Positions 34,920 through 44,773 of a stretch of DNA of 64,000 nucleotides are shown here, one piece after another (the stretch's first letter is position 1; each line of letters opens with the position of its first letter). Both the position numbers and the translations under genes were made by a program. The stretch comes from an uncultured Eubacterium sp. (GTDB taxonomy: Bacteria > Bacillota > Clostridia > Lachnospirales > Lachnospiraceae), in contig CAKRIZ010000007.1 of the NCBI GenBank assembly GCA_934351445.1, positions 1 through 64,000 on the forward strand, written 5' to 3'. The notes under the pieces are model-generated. The model worked only from the letters and a program-made list of their open reading frames with translations. It was not told where the DNA came from and made no database searches.

Positions 34920-36500
34920 TTAGATATTCAACAGATCACTGAACTCTTTCAAAGCTCCTTCCGTCTCATGTGCGAGCACACGCTTAGCCAATACTTTTCC
35001 AAGCTGTACACCCTCCTGGTCAAAGCTGTTAACATTCCATAAGAATCCCTGGAACATCACTTTATTTTCAAAGTGTGCCAGCAATGCGCCGAGCGCCTGC
35101 GGGTTCAACTGCTCACCGATGATGATGCTGGACGGACGTCCACCCTCAAAGTTCTTGTTTCGGTTCTCATCAGACTTGCCACATGCAAATGCGACGATCT
35201 GTGCAGCGACATTTGCACACAGCTTCTGCTGGCTCGTGCTGCCCTGGATATCGACGTCTGTTCCGATCTGGCTGTTCTTAAATCCTACAAACTGAAGCGG
35301 GATAATATCTGTTCCCTGATGCAGTAACTGGTAGAAGGAATGCTGTCCGTTTGTTCCGGGCTCACCAAAGATCACCGGGCCAGTCGGATAATTGACCGGA
35401 TCTCCAAAGCGGTTGACTGATTTTCCGTTTGACTCCATATCAAGCTGCTGCAGATGTGCCGGGAAACGGCTCAGTGCCTGTGAATACGGCAGTACCGCAG
35501 TGCTCGGATAACCAAGTACATTGCGCTCATACACACCGATCAATGCATCCAGCATCGCTGCATTCTCTAATACATTTTCATTTGCTGACAGGCGGTCCTC
35601 CTCAGCTGCTCCCTCGAGGAACTGCGCGAATACTTCCGGTCCGAAAGCCAGTGATAATACTGCTCCGCCGACTGCAGAAGTAGAAGAATAACGTCCTCCG
35701 ATATAGTCATCCATAAAGAATGCTGCCAGATAATCATCGCTCTTTGCCAGCGGTGAAGTCTCACTGGTGACTGCCACCATATGATCAGAAGGGTTGAGTC
35801 CTGCATTTTTCAAGGCATCCTTGACAAATGACTCGTTTGTCAGAGTCTCTAATGTCGTTCCTGACTTGGATACAAGTACAAATAATGAATGCGCCACATC
35901 GATCGAATTCAATACTGCTGCCGCATCATCCGGATCTACGTTGCTGATAAACTTTGCCTCCATCTTGAACGTATTGTTTTTCTTTGCCCAGTTCTCCAGT
36001 GCCAGATACATTGCACGGGGGCCGAGATCACTTCCACCGATACCGATCTGAACAACAGTCGTAAACTTCTCTCCGGCTGCGTTGGTGATCTTTCCTGCGT
36101 GTACATCATTTGCAAAATCAGCGATCTTCTCCTGCTGTGATACATAGAAAGCACGCTTGTCCACACCATCTGCCTCGACCTTGTCGCCAAGCTGTCCGCG
36201 TGTCAGCTGATGAAGTACCAGACGATTCTCTCCGGTATTGATCACTGCTCCGTTGTACAGCTCCTTGAACTTTTCTGCAAGCTGTGCTTCCTTTGCCAGA
36301 TCTGCCAGTGCCTGTAATGTATCATTATCCACCGCCTTTGCCGCATAATGATAAGTCAGGCCTGCAGCCATCGGTGTGCTGTATTTTTTCACGCGCGCTG
36401 CGCCGTTATCACCACTCATCACCTCTGCCAGCTTGACAGGTGAAGTCTTTGTCAGCTTCTCATAAGAAGCCAGTGTATCGAGATTGTTCCATGTAACCAT
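34920..36500 (-). CDS. pgi: glucose-6-phosphate isomerase
   Basis: A 526-residue glycolytic enzyme interconverting glucose 6-phosphate and fructose 6-phosphate. It has IGIGGSDLGPRAMYLALENW (about residues 140-159), the phosphate-binding FVLVSKSGTTLETLTNE and the catalytic region MESNGKSVNRFGDPV. It is of the longer clostridial type (450 residues in Bacillus). Start at 36500 (MVTWNNLDTL) follows AAGGAGGATTTGTAC; the frame opens at 36527 with no ribosome site. Single gene unit with a terminator shared with the MATE gene. Confidence 0.95.
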   Translation of the reverse strand: MVTWNNLDTLASYEKLTKTSPVKLAEVMSGDNGAARVKKYSTPMAAGLTYHYAAKAVDNDTLQALADLAKEAQLAEKFKELYNGAVINTGENRLVLHQLTRGQLGDKVEADGVDKRAFYVSQQEKIADFANDVHAGKITNAAGEKFTTVVQIGIGGSDLGPRAMYLALENWAKKNNTFKMEAKFISNVDPDDAAAVLNSIDVAHSLFVLVSKSGTTLETLTNESFVKDALKNAGLNPSDHMVAVTSETSPLAKSDDYLAAFFMDDYIGGRYSSTSAVGGAVLSLAFGPEVFAQFLEGAAEEDRLSANENVLENAAMLDALIGVYERNVLGYPSTAVLPYSQALSRFPAHLQQLDMESNGKSVNRFGDPVNYPTGPVIFGEPGTNGQHSFYQLLHQGTDIIPLQFVGFKNSQIGTDVDIQGSTSQQKLCANVAAQIVAFACGKSDENRNKNFEGGRPSSIIIGEQLNPQALGALLAHFENKVMFQGFLWNVNSFDQEGVQLGKVLAKRVLAHETEGALKEFSDLLNI

Positions 36501-36540
36501 TGTACAAATCCTCCTTCTTATTCTCAATCCTAAATTGACT

Positions 36541-36610
36541 GTAACTGTTCAGTACCCTCACAGTTACGATGCAAAATCCATGAGAATCGGCTTCGCCGAT
36601 GGGATTTTGC
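36541..36610. repeat. two strong hairpins upstream of pgi
   Basis: GTAACTG (36541-36547) / CAGTTAC (36561-36567), then a long interrupted hairpin at 36571-36610: outer arms GCAAAATCC / GGATTTTGC and inner arms ATCGGC / GCCGAT around TTC. They lie within 75 bases upstream of pgi, in a 371-base region without a gene (36501-36871). They may be an mRNA leader structure or a dispersed palindrome; a terminator role is unlikely since no T-run follows. Confidence 0.5.
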
Positions 36611-36724
36611 ACTCCTGAATCACTTTCTTACGCCCTCAGCAGTAAATGCTTCAGGCTGTGCTGAATAATTACAATTGACTAAATTATACTATGAAATGCT
36701 GGTGCGTTCAAGGTTTGTTTTCTT

Positions 36725-36786
36725 TGTAGTTTCGTTCTGTAGTTTCGTTCAATGAAATAGGCAGCTATTTCTTCTTTAGCTGCCTA
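36725..36786. repeat. 13-base tandem duplication and hairpin
   Basis: TGTAGTTTCGTTC occurs twice without gap (36725-36737, 36738-36750). It is followed by a perfect 10-base-pair hairpin TAGGCAGCTA (36758-36767) / TAGCTGCCTA (36777-36786). The hairpin stands 85 bases past the end of the broken Abi gene on the minus strand and could end its transcript, though the T-run is weak. Confidence 0.5.
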
Positions 36787-36871
36787 CCCGCTAATGGAAT
36801 ATTTGGATTCGGGCATTACCCCTGCCTTCCTACGGTCATTTTTATTATATTGTTAAACTGATTTGTTATCC

Positions 36872-37584
36872 CTACAAAAACAATATTCGGTCATATAAAT
36901 CTTTCCAGTCTGCCGGCAGTATATTCATCTTATATACATCAATTTTGGCTCTTGAGATAAGCCTTTCTAATTCTGTTGCCAATATATTCGCATCTTCCTG
37001 TGGCAATATTTTCTTCAATGCATACAATCGGGAATAAAGATTCGTATTATCCGGAAGAACATCTGCACTATCCCTGTTATCTGGAATTACCACAGAAGAA
37101 GTCATACCAACCACCATAGAATGATGAGCGCAATAATTTCTCAGATTTCTAACGGCATCCAACCATGTATCCATCTGTTTTGTTACTTCTTTTTTATAGT
37201 TATTATGTGAATATGTGTAATCTAATACTTCTTTTCTAAGATCACCTCGCAGGTATGAATAAATCATTACCATTGTTCCCATTTCAAAATACGAAAATGC
37301 CGCCCATACAGGCAATACATTATTTTGACGGGTTCCACCTTTCCGGTATTCTTTCAGTTCAGGGGGGGCACAACATCCCTTCTCAACTTTTCTTCATCAT
37401 TTATCAACCCTGCAAAAAATTTTGTATGAAAGAATGAAACATTTCTATTTCTGTTTTTTTTATCCTTTTCACTTTTGGTTGGTGTATAATATTGCTTATC
37501 CAGATAAAAACCTGCATCTCCCGTCTTTAATGAAACTGCATTAGCTATAGCACATGCTACCACAAATTTCAAGCCATGTGGCAT
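36872..37584 (-). pseudogene. Abi-family (AbiD/AbiF, HEPN) gene, truncated and frameshifted at a C7 tract
   Basis: Two frames, 37584-37354 and 37315-36872, together resemble the middle and end of an Abi_2-family protein of phage abortive infection. The HEPN motif R-x4-H is kept in RNYCAHHSM. The break falls in a run of seven G (C on the coding strand) at 37362-37368: with seven C the first frame stops soon after VVPPL, while eight C would read through VPPPELKEYRKGGTRQNN into PVWAAFSYFEM of the second frame. The N-terminal roughly 90 residues usual for the family are also missing, with an in-frame TAA upstream of 37584. It could be phase-variable, decayed, or carry an assembly error at the tract. 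Confidence 0.7.
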
Positions 37585-37610
37585 TTTATTAGTGCCAGTC
37601 CTATATTATT

Positions 37611-38606
37611 TCAATAAATATTCCTATCAGCTAGTAAACTAATAGATATAGCTTTCTTCCAAACAATAATTATCATCCCCAATGAAGCAATTATCAGTAA
37701 GTACGGAAATAACTCTCCTAGATAGGCTTTCATAAATCCATCTTTGTATTCCCATTTAAATTTAGCTTTCTCTTCTGAAAAAATAATACTTTTTCCATTT
37801 ACCGATACTTTCCAAAAATTCAAATCCCGATAGTCTATTCCCATCGCATTTGCAGAATAATATAAATTTTTATTTAACTCAATTACAATTTCAAAACAAT
37901 CCACTGTTTGCTTATCGACACACTCCACCCCTTGTGGTTTAACAGAAGATCTTCCTGAAGACTCTATACTAACACAATTAACCACTGCATTTGCATCATA
38001 TGAAATAATTCCTCCAATCGAATCCTTTGAATCAGCGAATAATGCACAGTCAGTCCAACAGTTGGCTATCGACCCATTAAAATTATCTGCAATTCCTCCT
38101 GCTCTTGCCCCTTGTACTGTCGCCTTATTATAGCAGTTAATAATACTCGCATTAACATTACTAGAATGACTTGTAATCCCACCAACACACGCACCATTAA
38201 TATTACCACTGTCAATTCCTAAATTCATTACCGTTCCACCTAATTTTCCAAAAAATGAATTATTTCCGCCTATATTTACATTAAGATTTTTTATCACATG
38301 TCCATTGCCATCATATGTACCCAAAAAGAAATTTTCAGAATCAAATAACCCTATCGGAATCCATTCTATGCCACCCAGATCAATATCACATGTTTGTAAG
38401 ACAAATTGTCCTTTATAAGAATTTCCTGAATTAACAGAATTAGCAAAATCTACTAATGCATCTACACTATTTATTATATACGGTTTGCTCTCTGTTCCAT
38501 CTTGTTGAGTAGTGTTTTCTGCAAATATATTGGAGACGCTCCCTAAATACCCAATTATCATGATTAAAATTACCGCGGAAAAATATAATAATATTTTTTG
38601 TTTCAT
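37611..38606 (-). CDS. GLUG-motif surface protein with C-terminal membrane anchor
   Basis: A 331-residue exported protein. Signal peptide at about 1-30 (ILLYFSAVILIMIIGYLG), then GLUG-type beta repeats (GGITSHSSNVNASIINCYN, GGIADNFNGSIANCW, GGIISYDANAVVNC) at about 140-215, and a membrane segment at about 297-318 (YLLIIASLGMIIIVWKKA) with a short cytoplasmic end. GLUG repeats occur in surface adhesins and IgA-protease-like proteins. AT-rich like its neighbours. It is directly after the O-acyltransferase gene (stop to start touching) and thus probably the last gene of the glycan cluster. Function unknown. Confidence 0.75.
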   Translation of the reverse strand: MKQKILLYFSAVILIMIIGYLGSVSNIFAENTTQQDGTESKPYIINSVDALVDFANSVNSGNSYKGQFVLQTCDIDLGGIEWIPIGLFDSENFFLGTYDGNGHVIKNLNVNIGGNNSFFGKLGGTVMNLGIDSGNINGACVGGITSHSSNVNASIINCYNKATVQGARAGGIADNFNGSIANCWTDCALFADSKDSIGGIISYDANAVVNCVSIESSGRSSVKPQGVECVDKQTVDCFEIVIELNKNLYYSANAMGIDYRDLNFWKVSVNGKSIIFSEEKAKFKWEYKDGFMKAYLGELFPYLLIIASLGMIIIVWKKAISISLLADRNIY

Positions 38607-39746
38607 TTATTTAAATACTTTCTCCTCTAACTTTTTATATTTTAAACTAATGCTCTTTTCAATAAATGTTAAGGGTATTGCTAAGATTAAGGTAATAATA
38701 AAGCTTACTAAAAAAAATATTGTATATTGCCCTATCACACTTAAATTACTAAAGAAATTCGACTGAACCATGGTTAAACTCAAATAATTAAATACCACTA
38801 TATGAAAAATATAAAATCCATATGAATATTTTGAAAAACCACATACTGCTCGTTCAAAAATTAAACTAATTACAGATAGATTTCTTTTCTCTGCTAACAA
38901 AATTATCAGTCCGCAAATGATTGCATATGCAGAGGGTAATACATTTCTATATATAGACAAATAATTAATGGATCCCTCTTGATATATGTAACAATTATAC
39001 AAAACTAAACTCAAAAACAATACACTAGTCAAACACTTAACTAATGACTTTTTTCCGATGCTTATTTCATAATGCACTTTTACCTCAGCAATTATCATTC
39101 CTAATATCACCAAATCCATATTAAGGAAACAATTTGTGTATGAATAGGTATACCAATCATATCCTTTATTTGCCATCCAAAATCTTAACCACAAACCCAT
39201 ACTAGCTACACCAATAAAAAGTCCAAGCAATGTATACTTACTTTCTCTTAAAATTCTCAAAATCAAATAAATAAATGGCATAAATAAATATAATTGCATA
39301 GCCAAGGAAACATACCATAGATGCCCTAAACCACTTATTCCTCCATTCCCATTAAATGTAAATGTCAACATTTTTATAAAGCAACTACGATTATTCCAAA
39401 AATAAAATTGACCATTGTATATTTCAAATAAAATGCAATATAAATAATATATGGGTGCCAATCTTATAAATCGCCTTATGTAAAATTTCATGAAGTGTTT
39501 TGCACTTATTTTACCTTCATTAAATAAACTATATTTTCCCGAAAAGAAACAACATCCTATTCCATAGCCTGATAAAAATACAAATATCCAAACTCCTGCC
39601 CATGCGGGAAAACAAGTTAACCATTTCAATACATATGGCAATCTATCAACGTTAATAACATACTCTCTACCATGAAGCAAAAACACAAAAAGCGTTGCTA
39701 TGCAACGTAACAAATTAGCACTTATTTCTGATTCACTCTTTTTCAT
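38607..39746 (-). CDS. acyltransferase-3 family membrane O-acyltransferase
   Basis: A 379-residue membrane protein with about ten hydrophobic segments. Family marks are the N-terminal RCIATLFVFLLHGREY (with the conserved His in the first helix) and RFIRLAPIYYLYCILFE. Relatives such as OafA add acetyl or succinyl groups to surface sugars. In this cluster it would O-acylate the polymer or the side sugar. It follows the GT87-like gene by 18 bases, with AAGGAAAATACAAT before ATG. Confidence 0.88.
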   Translation of the reverse strand: MKKSESEISANLLRCIATLFVFLLHGREYVINVDRLPYVLKWLTCFPAWAGVWIFVFLSGYGIGCCFFSGKYSLFNEGKISAKHFMKFYIRRFIRLAPIYYLYCILFEIYNGQFYFWNNRSCFIKMLTFTFNGNGGISGLGHLWYVSLAMQLYLFMPFIYLILRILRESKYTLLGLFIGVASMGLWLRFWMANKGYDWYTYSYTNCFLNMDLVILGMIIAEVKVHYEISIGKKSLVKCLTSVLFLSLVLYNCYIYQEGSINYLSIYRNVLPSAYAIICGLIILLAEKRNLSVISLIFERAVCGFSKYSYGFYIFHIVVFNYLSLTMVQSNFFSNLSVIGQYTIFFLVSFIITLILAIPLTFIEKSISLKYKKLEEKVFK

Positions 39747-39764
39747 ATTGTATTTTCCTTATAT

Positions 39765-41057
39765 TTATATTTTAACCGCCCTATTAGACCTTCTTAACAA
39801 TAATCTTTTTCTTATTACACAAAATACATTAAAAACAATCGCTATTAATAAGATCCACATAAAAATATGTATTCTTACATATTGTGGCACAATTATAGCA
39901 TCTGTTTCTACGGCTAATGGCAAAAAAATTATTAAACCCACCATTCCTAGCAAATATACAAAATTCTCCCTATTTAAGATCATTACTTCCTTAATAAAAT
40001 AAACCATTGGACACAAAATAAAACTTAAAATATAAATTCCCTGTGACGAAAGTAAAATTATGCTTAAAGCGCATATTAAAACTTGCTTCCACCGCTCTTT
40101 TAATATCACTCCTGACAGTAATAGTATTACCACAATTATATAGTTAAACACACATGTATATTTAATAACTTGTTCACCATCAAGAGAAACACTAAGAAAT
40201 TTTGAAATAATATATATATCAGAATTTAGCATTCGGTCAAACGATGTCCCTGAACATGTTAGTTCTGTAATTTTTCCAAAATCAGATAATTGATGTATAA
40301 AAATGAATAACCCACTTAGTTTCTCCTTGAAGACAAAAAATGGTAATATAAAACTCATTACTCCATATACAACAGTTCTTAATGCCTCTTTCCACTGCCT
40401 GTTATATATCAACAACATTCCAAATATAGCTGGATAAATTTTTAATCCTGCTGATAATGCCAATGCAATTAATGCCACTTCTTTTAGAAGTTTGTTTGAT
40501 GTGTCAAAATAGATTAAATAGAACATACACAAAAATACAGAAATCAAAATAATATTTCCACGCTCAAGCGCATATACTATAGGATAACTGAACACCAACA
40601 ATACCGAGATTAACTTATTTCTTTTAATGTTTTTTAAACAAATCTGGACTATCATATAAAATGCAATACTAGTAACAGTAATAAACAAAATAAATAGGAT
40701 CATTGTTGGTTGCCAAACCCTCAAATCAACCCTTGATCCCCTCAATGCTATCCCTTCCTCGAATGTCTTACCCCAATTTACATACTGCCACTGAGGAACA
40801 AACATAAATAATACCGCAAAAAACAAATTAGCCAATGGCGGATACAATGTACCAAATTTTTCATATGGCGCATTTCCATTTATGTACTCTATGCTATGAA
40901 AAAAATCCATGCCTGTATCCATAGAGTCCCTAAAAAAAATTTTATTCAAACCTTCTCCTCGTGTATATACCAAAAAAATGATTGTTGATATCATGCCGAC
41001 TAAGCAAAATATAATAAATGCCTTCCGTACTTCATTCGTATCTTTTGTTTTTTCCAT
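39765..41057 (-). CDS. GT87/DUF2029-like polyprenol-dependent membrane glycosyltransferase
   Basis: A 430-residue protein with about ten membrane segments. The first external loop has DSMDTGMDFFHSIEYI followed by YGTLYPPL-like sequence (GTLYPPLANLFFAV), a layout typical of GT-C fold enzymes of the GT87 group that use polyprenyl-phosphate sugars. It would transfer the sugar exported by the GtrB/GtrA-like pair of this cluster onto a surface polymer, the role played by GtrC in phage-type O-antigen modification. Acceptor unknown. It starts after AAGGTGAAATTTTC. AT-rich. Confidence 0.7.
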   Translation of the reverse strand: MEKTKDTNEVRKAFIIFCLVGMISTIIFLVYTRGEGLNKIFFRDSMDTGMDFFHSIEYINGNAPYEKFGTLYPPLANLFFAVLFMFVPQWQYVNWGKTFEEGIALRGSRVDLRVWQPTMILFILFITVTSIAFYMIVQICLKNIKRNKLISVLLVFSYPIVYALERGNIILISVFLCMFYLIYFDTSNKLLKEVALIALALSAGLKIYPAIFGMLLIYNRQWKEALRTVVYGVMSFILPFFVFKEKLSGLFIFIHQLSDFGKITELTCSGTSFDRMLNSDIYIISKFLSVSLDGEQVIKYTCVFNYIIVVILLLSGVILKERWKQVLICALSIILLSSQGIYILSFILCPMVYFIKEVMILNRENFVYLLGMVGLIIFLPLAVETDAIIVPQYVRIHIFMWILLIAIVFNVFCVIRKRLLLRRSNRAVKI

Positions 41058-41104
41058 GAAAATTTCACCTTAACAAACTTTAATCCTTCTACAGATATTT
41101 TATC

Positions 41105-42043
41105 TCAATTATCAAAATTAAGCCTTTCCTCCTCTACCACCAATGGTCGATTCATCACTCTTTGATTGATACTTAGTATATATTCTCCCAAGAATCCCAA
41201 AAAGAATAATTGCACCGCACCGAGGAAAAACATTCCGATCATCATAGGTGCATATCCTGCTGTAAAATGGTCCCACATACATAGTTTCAAAATTAAATAT
41301 ACTAAACCTGCAACTGCACTAATTGTTCCTACTAACATCCCTATAAAAGTAGCTAAACGCAATCCTACTTTCGTGTAAGATGTAAAACTAAGCATCGCTG
41401 CATCATAAAGCGAATACCAGTTATTATGTGTTTTCCCTGCGCGTCGTTTTGGCTGTTCATATTCTATTTCTTTTCTTCTGTAACCTAATTCTGCTACTAT
41501 CCCTCTCATAAAAGGAGTTGGATCCTTTAGATTCCTACAGACTTCCACAAAAGATCGATCATACAAACCAGAACCAGTAAAATGTTCAATCTGCTCAACA
41601 TCTGAGAAACGCTTTATTAACTTGTAATATGTACTACGCAACGCATACATCACTTTACTTTCTTTACTGCTGGTTTTTATTCCAATTACAATTTTGTATC
41701 CTTCTTCCCAGGCTTCCAAATATTTTGGTATCAGATCAATCGGGTCCTGAAAATCACATACCATGGTAATCGTACAATCCCCTGTCGTTTGAAGCATGCC
41801 ATAATACGGAGAATTAAACTGCCCAAAATTCTTTGCATTAAAAATAGCTTTGATTCTGTGATTAGAAGCACATATCTTTCTAAGGATGGATCTTGTCCTA
41901 TCTGTTGAATCATTATCTATAAACATCAGCTCATAATCATATTGAGTTAATTCATTCTCGAACAGACTAACAACAGCCTGACTCATAGGCTCTACATTTT
42001 CTTCCTCGTTATAGCATGGAATTAAAATACTAATTTTCTTCAT
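41105..42043 (-). CDS. GT2 polyprenyl-phosphate glycosyltransferase (GtrB/DPM1-like)
   Basis: A 312-residue enzyme. The N-terminal GT-A domain starts ISILIPCYNEEENV, with FIDNDSTDRTR and the metal-binding CDFQDP region; two membrane helices (about 230-252 and 265-288) follow, with the end LGEYILSINQRVMNRP typical of GtrB/ArnC-type enzymes. It probably loads the sugar made by this cluster onto undecaprenyl phosphate at the inner face of the membrane. It overlaps the reductase gene by 14 bases. The sugar donor would be the CDP-sugar; UDP-glucose as in classic GtrB is the alternative. Confidence 0.88.
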   Translation of the reverse strand: MKKISILIPCYNEEENVEPMSQAVVSLFENELTQYDYELMFIDNDSTDRTRSILRKICASNHRIKAIFNAKNFGQFNSPYYGMLQTTGDCTITMVCDFQDPIDLIPKYLEAWEEGYKIVIGIKTSSKESKVMYALRSTYYKLIKRFSDVEQIEHFTGSGLYDRSFVEVCRNLKDPTPFMRGIVAELGYRRKEIEYEQPKRRAGKTHNNWYSLYDAAMLSFTSYTKVGLRLATFIGMLVGTISAVAGLVYLILKLCMWDHFTAGYAPMMIGMFFLGAVQLFFLGFLGEYILSINQRVMNRPLVVEEERLNFDN

Positions 42044-42974
42044 TGTTCTGTTCCTTATACCATTCTATCGTTTCCTTTATCCCTTGTTCAAAAGAGTACC
42101 GCGGCTCAAATCCCGTATCATTACAAAGAGCATTGATATTTGCACATAAATACATGACTTGTTTTTCCGAATAGGGTATGCCTCCCCATCCTACTTCGGC
42201 TGATGTCTCTATATTCTCTTTTAAAATTTCTACATACTCCCTTATCGTTTTGACATTTCCACTACCAATACAATATGTCTTTCCGTGCAGCCCATTTTTA
42301 CCTAACAAATACATAGCCAATCCGGCATCTTTTGAATATAAATAATCCCATTGTTGCTCACCCGGTGTTAACAAAGGTTCCTCATTCTTTAGCAATTTTC
42401 TTATAACAGACATGATCAATGTGTTATCTCCGTCATATGGACCATAAACACTAAGTATTCTTGTCCATATATGTTGAATATTCAATTGTTCACACAATAA
42501 CCTGCTCATCTGCCCGGCACACAATTTAGCCATTCCATATCCATTTTCTGGAAATGTAGGTGTCAATGCATCCAATTTTATGCCATCCACTCTTCCATAC
42601 TCAGCCTGCGATCCTGCACCTATAAACTTTTTACAGCCAATCTGTGCAGCCACTTCTGCCGCATCCAATGTGTACCTGATATTCTTTAATTGACCTTGCA
42701 CATTGTTTCTTGAGTTTCCAAATGTTCCATCCCACCCAAAATGGTAGAACACATCACATGTTCCAATTCCATACTGCTTTAAGATCTCCGGTAGTTCTTT
42801 AATTCTATCAAGGTTTAACTCTACAATTTTCACATTGACATGAGCTGGAATATTCTTCTTTCTCATGGAATCATTTCGAACTACTGCTACCACTCGTATA
42901 TCATGTTCCAACAATTGTTCAATCAATGCCACACCTATTGAACCTGTTGCTCCCGTAATCACAACTCTCTGCAT
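42030..42974 (-). CDS. NAD-dependent epimerase/dehydratase (extended SDR), probable sugar 4-ketoreductase
   Basis: A 314-residue extended short-chain dehydrogenase. Cofactor motif VVITGATGSIGVALIEQLLE at the N-terminus; catalytic Ser in GAGSQAEYGR and YxxxK in NGYGMAKLCAG. It belongs to the group that reduces or epimerises nucleotide-linked keto sugars (CDP-abequose synthase and YerF lie in this class). It would perform the final reduction on the branched CDP-sugar. It starts 10 bases after the ThDP-enzyme gene, with TTTAGG just upstream, and overlaps the GT2 gene. Confidence 0.85.
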   Translation of the reverse strand: MQRVVITGATGSIGVALIEQLLEHDIRVVAVVRNDSMRKKNIPAHVNVKIVELNLDRIKELPEILKQYGIGTCDVFYHFGWDGTFGNSRNNVQGQLKNIRYTLDAAEVAAQIGCKKFIGAGSQAEYGRVDGIKLDALTPTFPENGYGMAKLCAGQMSRLLCEQLNIQHIWTRILSVYGPYDGDNTLIMSVIRKLLKNEEPLLTPGEQQWDYLYSKDAGLAMYLLGKNGLHGKTYCIGSGNVKTIREYVEILKENIETSAEVGWGGIPYSEKQVMYLCANINALCNDTGFEPRYSFEQGIKETIEWYKEQNNEEN

Positions 42975-42983
42975 AATTTCTAC

Positions 42984-44762
42984 CTAAATCCACTCAAATA
43001 CTTGTTCAAATTCTTTCCTGTCTAGTAACGGACTCATATCTTCCAACGGTCGGCTTGCCATTTGCCCATCTTCTCGCATATAATTTGTCTGTTTAGGTAA
43101 AATCAACTGTGTAATATCCGCTTTCACTGTACATACAACAGGTCCATCATAATCCAGTACTTCCGCTATTTTTTCTTCCAATTTGTCCTCATTATCAATA
43201 TGCATTCCCTTTATCCCAAAGGCACATGCAATCTTTTGAAAATCAGGCAATGTTAATCCATTTTCTTCTGTACATCCAGTCAGGTGTCCTTGGAAATTAT
43301 TTTTCTGTGACTGAAAGATCATACTATACCCATGATTATCAACAACAAATATTTTTATAGGTAAATTCAACCGCCTTATCACTTCTAACTCCTGCATATT
43401 CATTGCTGCACTGCCATCACCGGTAATACATACCGTTCTTTTTCCTCCCGACGCAACACAACTGCCAACACAAGCCGGAATATCGTAGCCCATAGCCGCA
43501 AGCCCTTTTGTTAAAAAAGCTCTTTGTCCCCATTTGATCTTAAAAACTTTCATCGTAATATCCACAGCAGTTCCGGAACTTGTAAACTGATAAATATCAT
43601 TTGCAGACATCTGTTCAGAAACTGTTTTTGCCAGATGATATGTACTCACATATCCTCTCTGAGGCTTCTGTTCAGGTATTTCATTTGGGTATTTTTTTTT
43701 CAGATCAGAGCAATGCTCCATCCATGATGCTTTCGCTTTTATCGCTATTTCCTTTTTATGTTCAAGTAATTTACGAATAAAATCTCCTACATCACACACT
43801 GCTTTTAATTGAGGATGCACACTTTTCTTATTCATTTCATTTTCATCAATATCTACCATAATATGATACGCATCGGACAAAAAGCTTTCATAATTGTAAC
43901 CTGTGCTTAACATATTTAATCTTGTTCCAAGTGTAATGACCAGATCAGCACTCTGCTGGATAAAATTTGCAGCTCTTCCACCCACCGCACCTGGTCTTCC
44001 AAAGAATAACGGATGATCATCCTCTATCAAATCCATTCCATTCCAAGATGTCAACACGGGTATTCCCAAATAATTATATAATTCCCGAGCCTCATGAATC
44101 GAATGTGAAAGCCTAATTCCATGTCCCAATATAAGTACTGGTCTCTGTGCACCATTTAATCGTCTTATAGTCTCGTCTATGATGCCATTGTTTACATGGT
44201 ATTCTTTCTTTTTCTCCGCATACGGCTTTAATTCATCAACCTCCACATTGCTTGCCTGAATGTCAAGCGGCACATCGACCCATACCGGTCCAGGTCTGCC
44301 ATCCATTGCAATAAACACCGCTTTTTCTAATTCATACCTTATTCTTTCCGGGTCATCGATTTGAACCGCATACTTAGCATATGGACTCGCCATAGAAATA
44401 ATATCTACTTCTTGTATGCCAAATTGCCTGATTTTTTGATTACCAACCAAATCCGCTCGCTTTGCCTGTCCCGATATAAAAATGACAGGGATTGAATCAA
44501 TATAAGCACCAACTAACCCGGTAAGTGCGTTTGTTCCTCCTGGCCCGCTTGTAACAAGACAGCAACCATAATTATCTTTTACTCTTGCATATGCCTCGGC
44601 AGCAATCGATGCACCCTGTTCATGCAACATAAATACACCTTCCAATTGCTTGTTCGCTCCCAGTGAATTATTCATATGCATAGCTCCACCACCAGTAACA
44701 CTAAAGACTCTATCAACTCCAAGTGAAGCTATAAAACTCATTATATAATCTGAAACCTTCAT
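42984..44762 (-). CDS. ThDP-dependent enzyme, acetolactate-synthase-like
   Basis: A 592-residue thiamine diphosphate enzyme. The catalytic Glu is in FMLHEQGASIAAEAYA (about residues 45-60), and the ThDP site GDGSAAMNMQELEVIRRLNL runs to the VVDNHG asparagine near 455-485. The middle domain has the ALS-type Rossmann fold (RPVLILGHGIRLS). True acetolactate synthase is unlikely: no small subunit or valine genes are near, and it sits between an aldolase-like gene and a sugar reductase behind a CDP-deoxysugar pathway. YerE, which adds a two-carbon unit from pyruvate to a CDP-keto sugar, is the closest known logic. Confidence 0.88.
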   Translation of the reverse strand: MKVSDYIMSFIASLGVDRVFSVTGGGAMHMNNSLGANKQLEGVFMLHEQGASIAAEAYARVKDNYGCCLVTSGPGGTNALTGLVGAYIDSIPVIFISGQAKRADLVGNQKIRQFGIQEVDIISMASPYAKYAVQIDDPERIRYELEKAVFIAMDGRPGPVWVDVPLDIQASNVEVDELKPYAEKKKEYHVNNGIIDETIRRLNGAQRPVLILGHGIRLSHSIHEARELYNYLGIPVLTSWNGMDLIEDDHPLFFGRPGAVGGRAANFIQQSADLVITLGTRLNMLSTGYNYESFLSDAYHIMVDIDENEMNKKSVHPQLKAVCDVGDFIRKLLEHKKEIAIKAKASWMEHCSDLKKKYPNEIPEQKPQRGYVSTYHLAKTVSEQMSANDIYQFTSSGTAVDITMKVFKIKWGQRAFLTKGLAAMGYDIPACVGSCVASGGKRTVCITGDGSAAMNMQELEVIRRLNLPIKIFVVDNHGYSMIFQSQKNNFQGHLTGCTEENGLTLPDFQKIACAFGIKGMHIDNEDKLEEKIAEVLDYDGPVVCTVKADITQLILPKQTNYMREDGQMASRPLEDMSPLLDRKEFEQVFEWI

Positions 44763-44773
44763 AGCAGCCTTTC

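Noticed and set aside
36725..36750. CRISPR or insertion-site target duplication
   Set aside because: Only two adjacent 13-base copies, with no spacer, no mobile-element ends and no transposase nearby.
42984..44762. Housekeeping acetolactate synthase (ilvB)
   Set aside because: No ilvN, ilvC or other branched-chain amino acid gene is near, and it sits in a CDP-sugar cluster; the ALS-like family call is kept but not the pathway.
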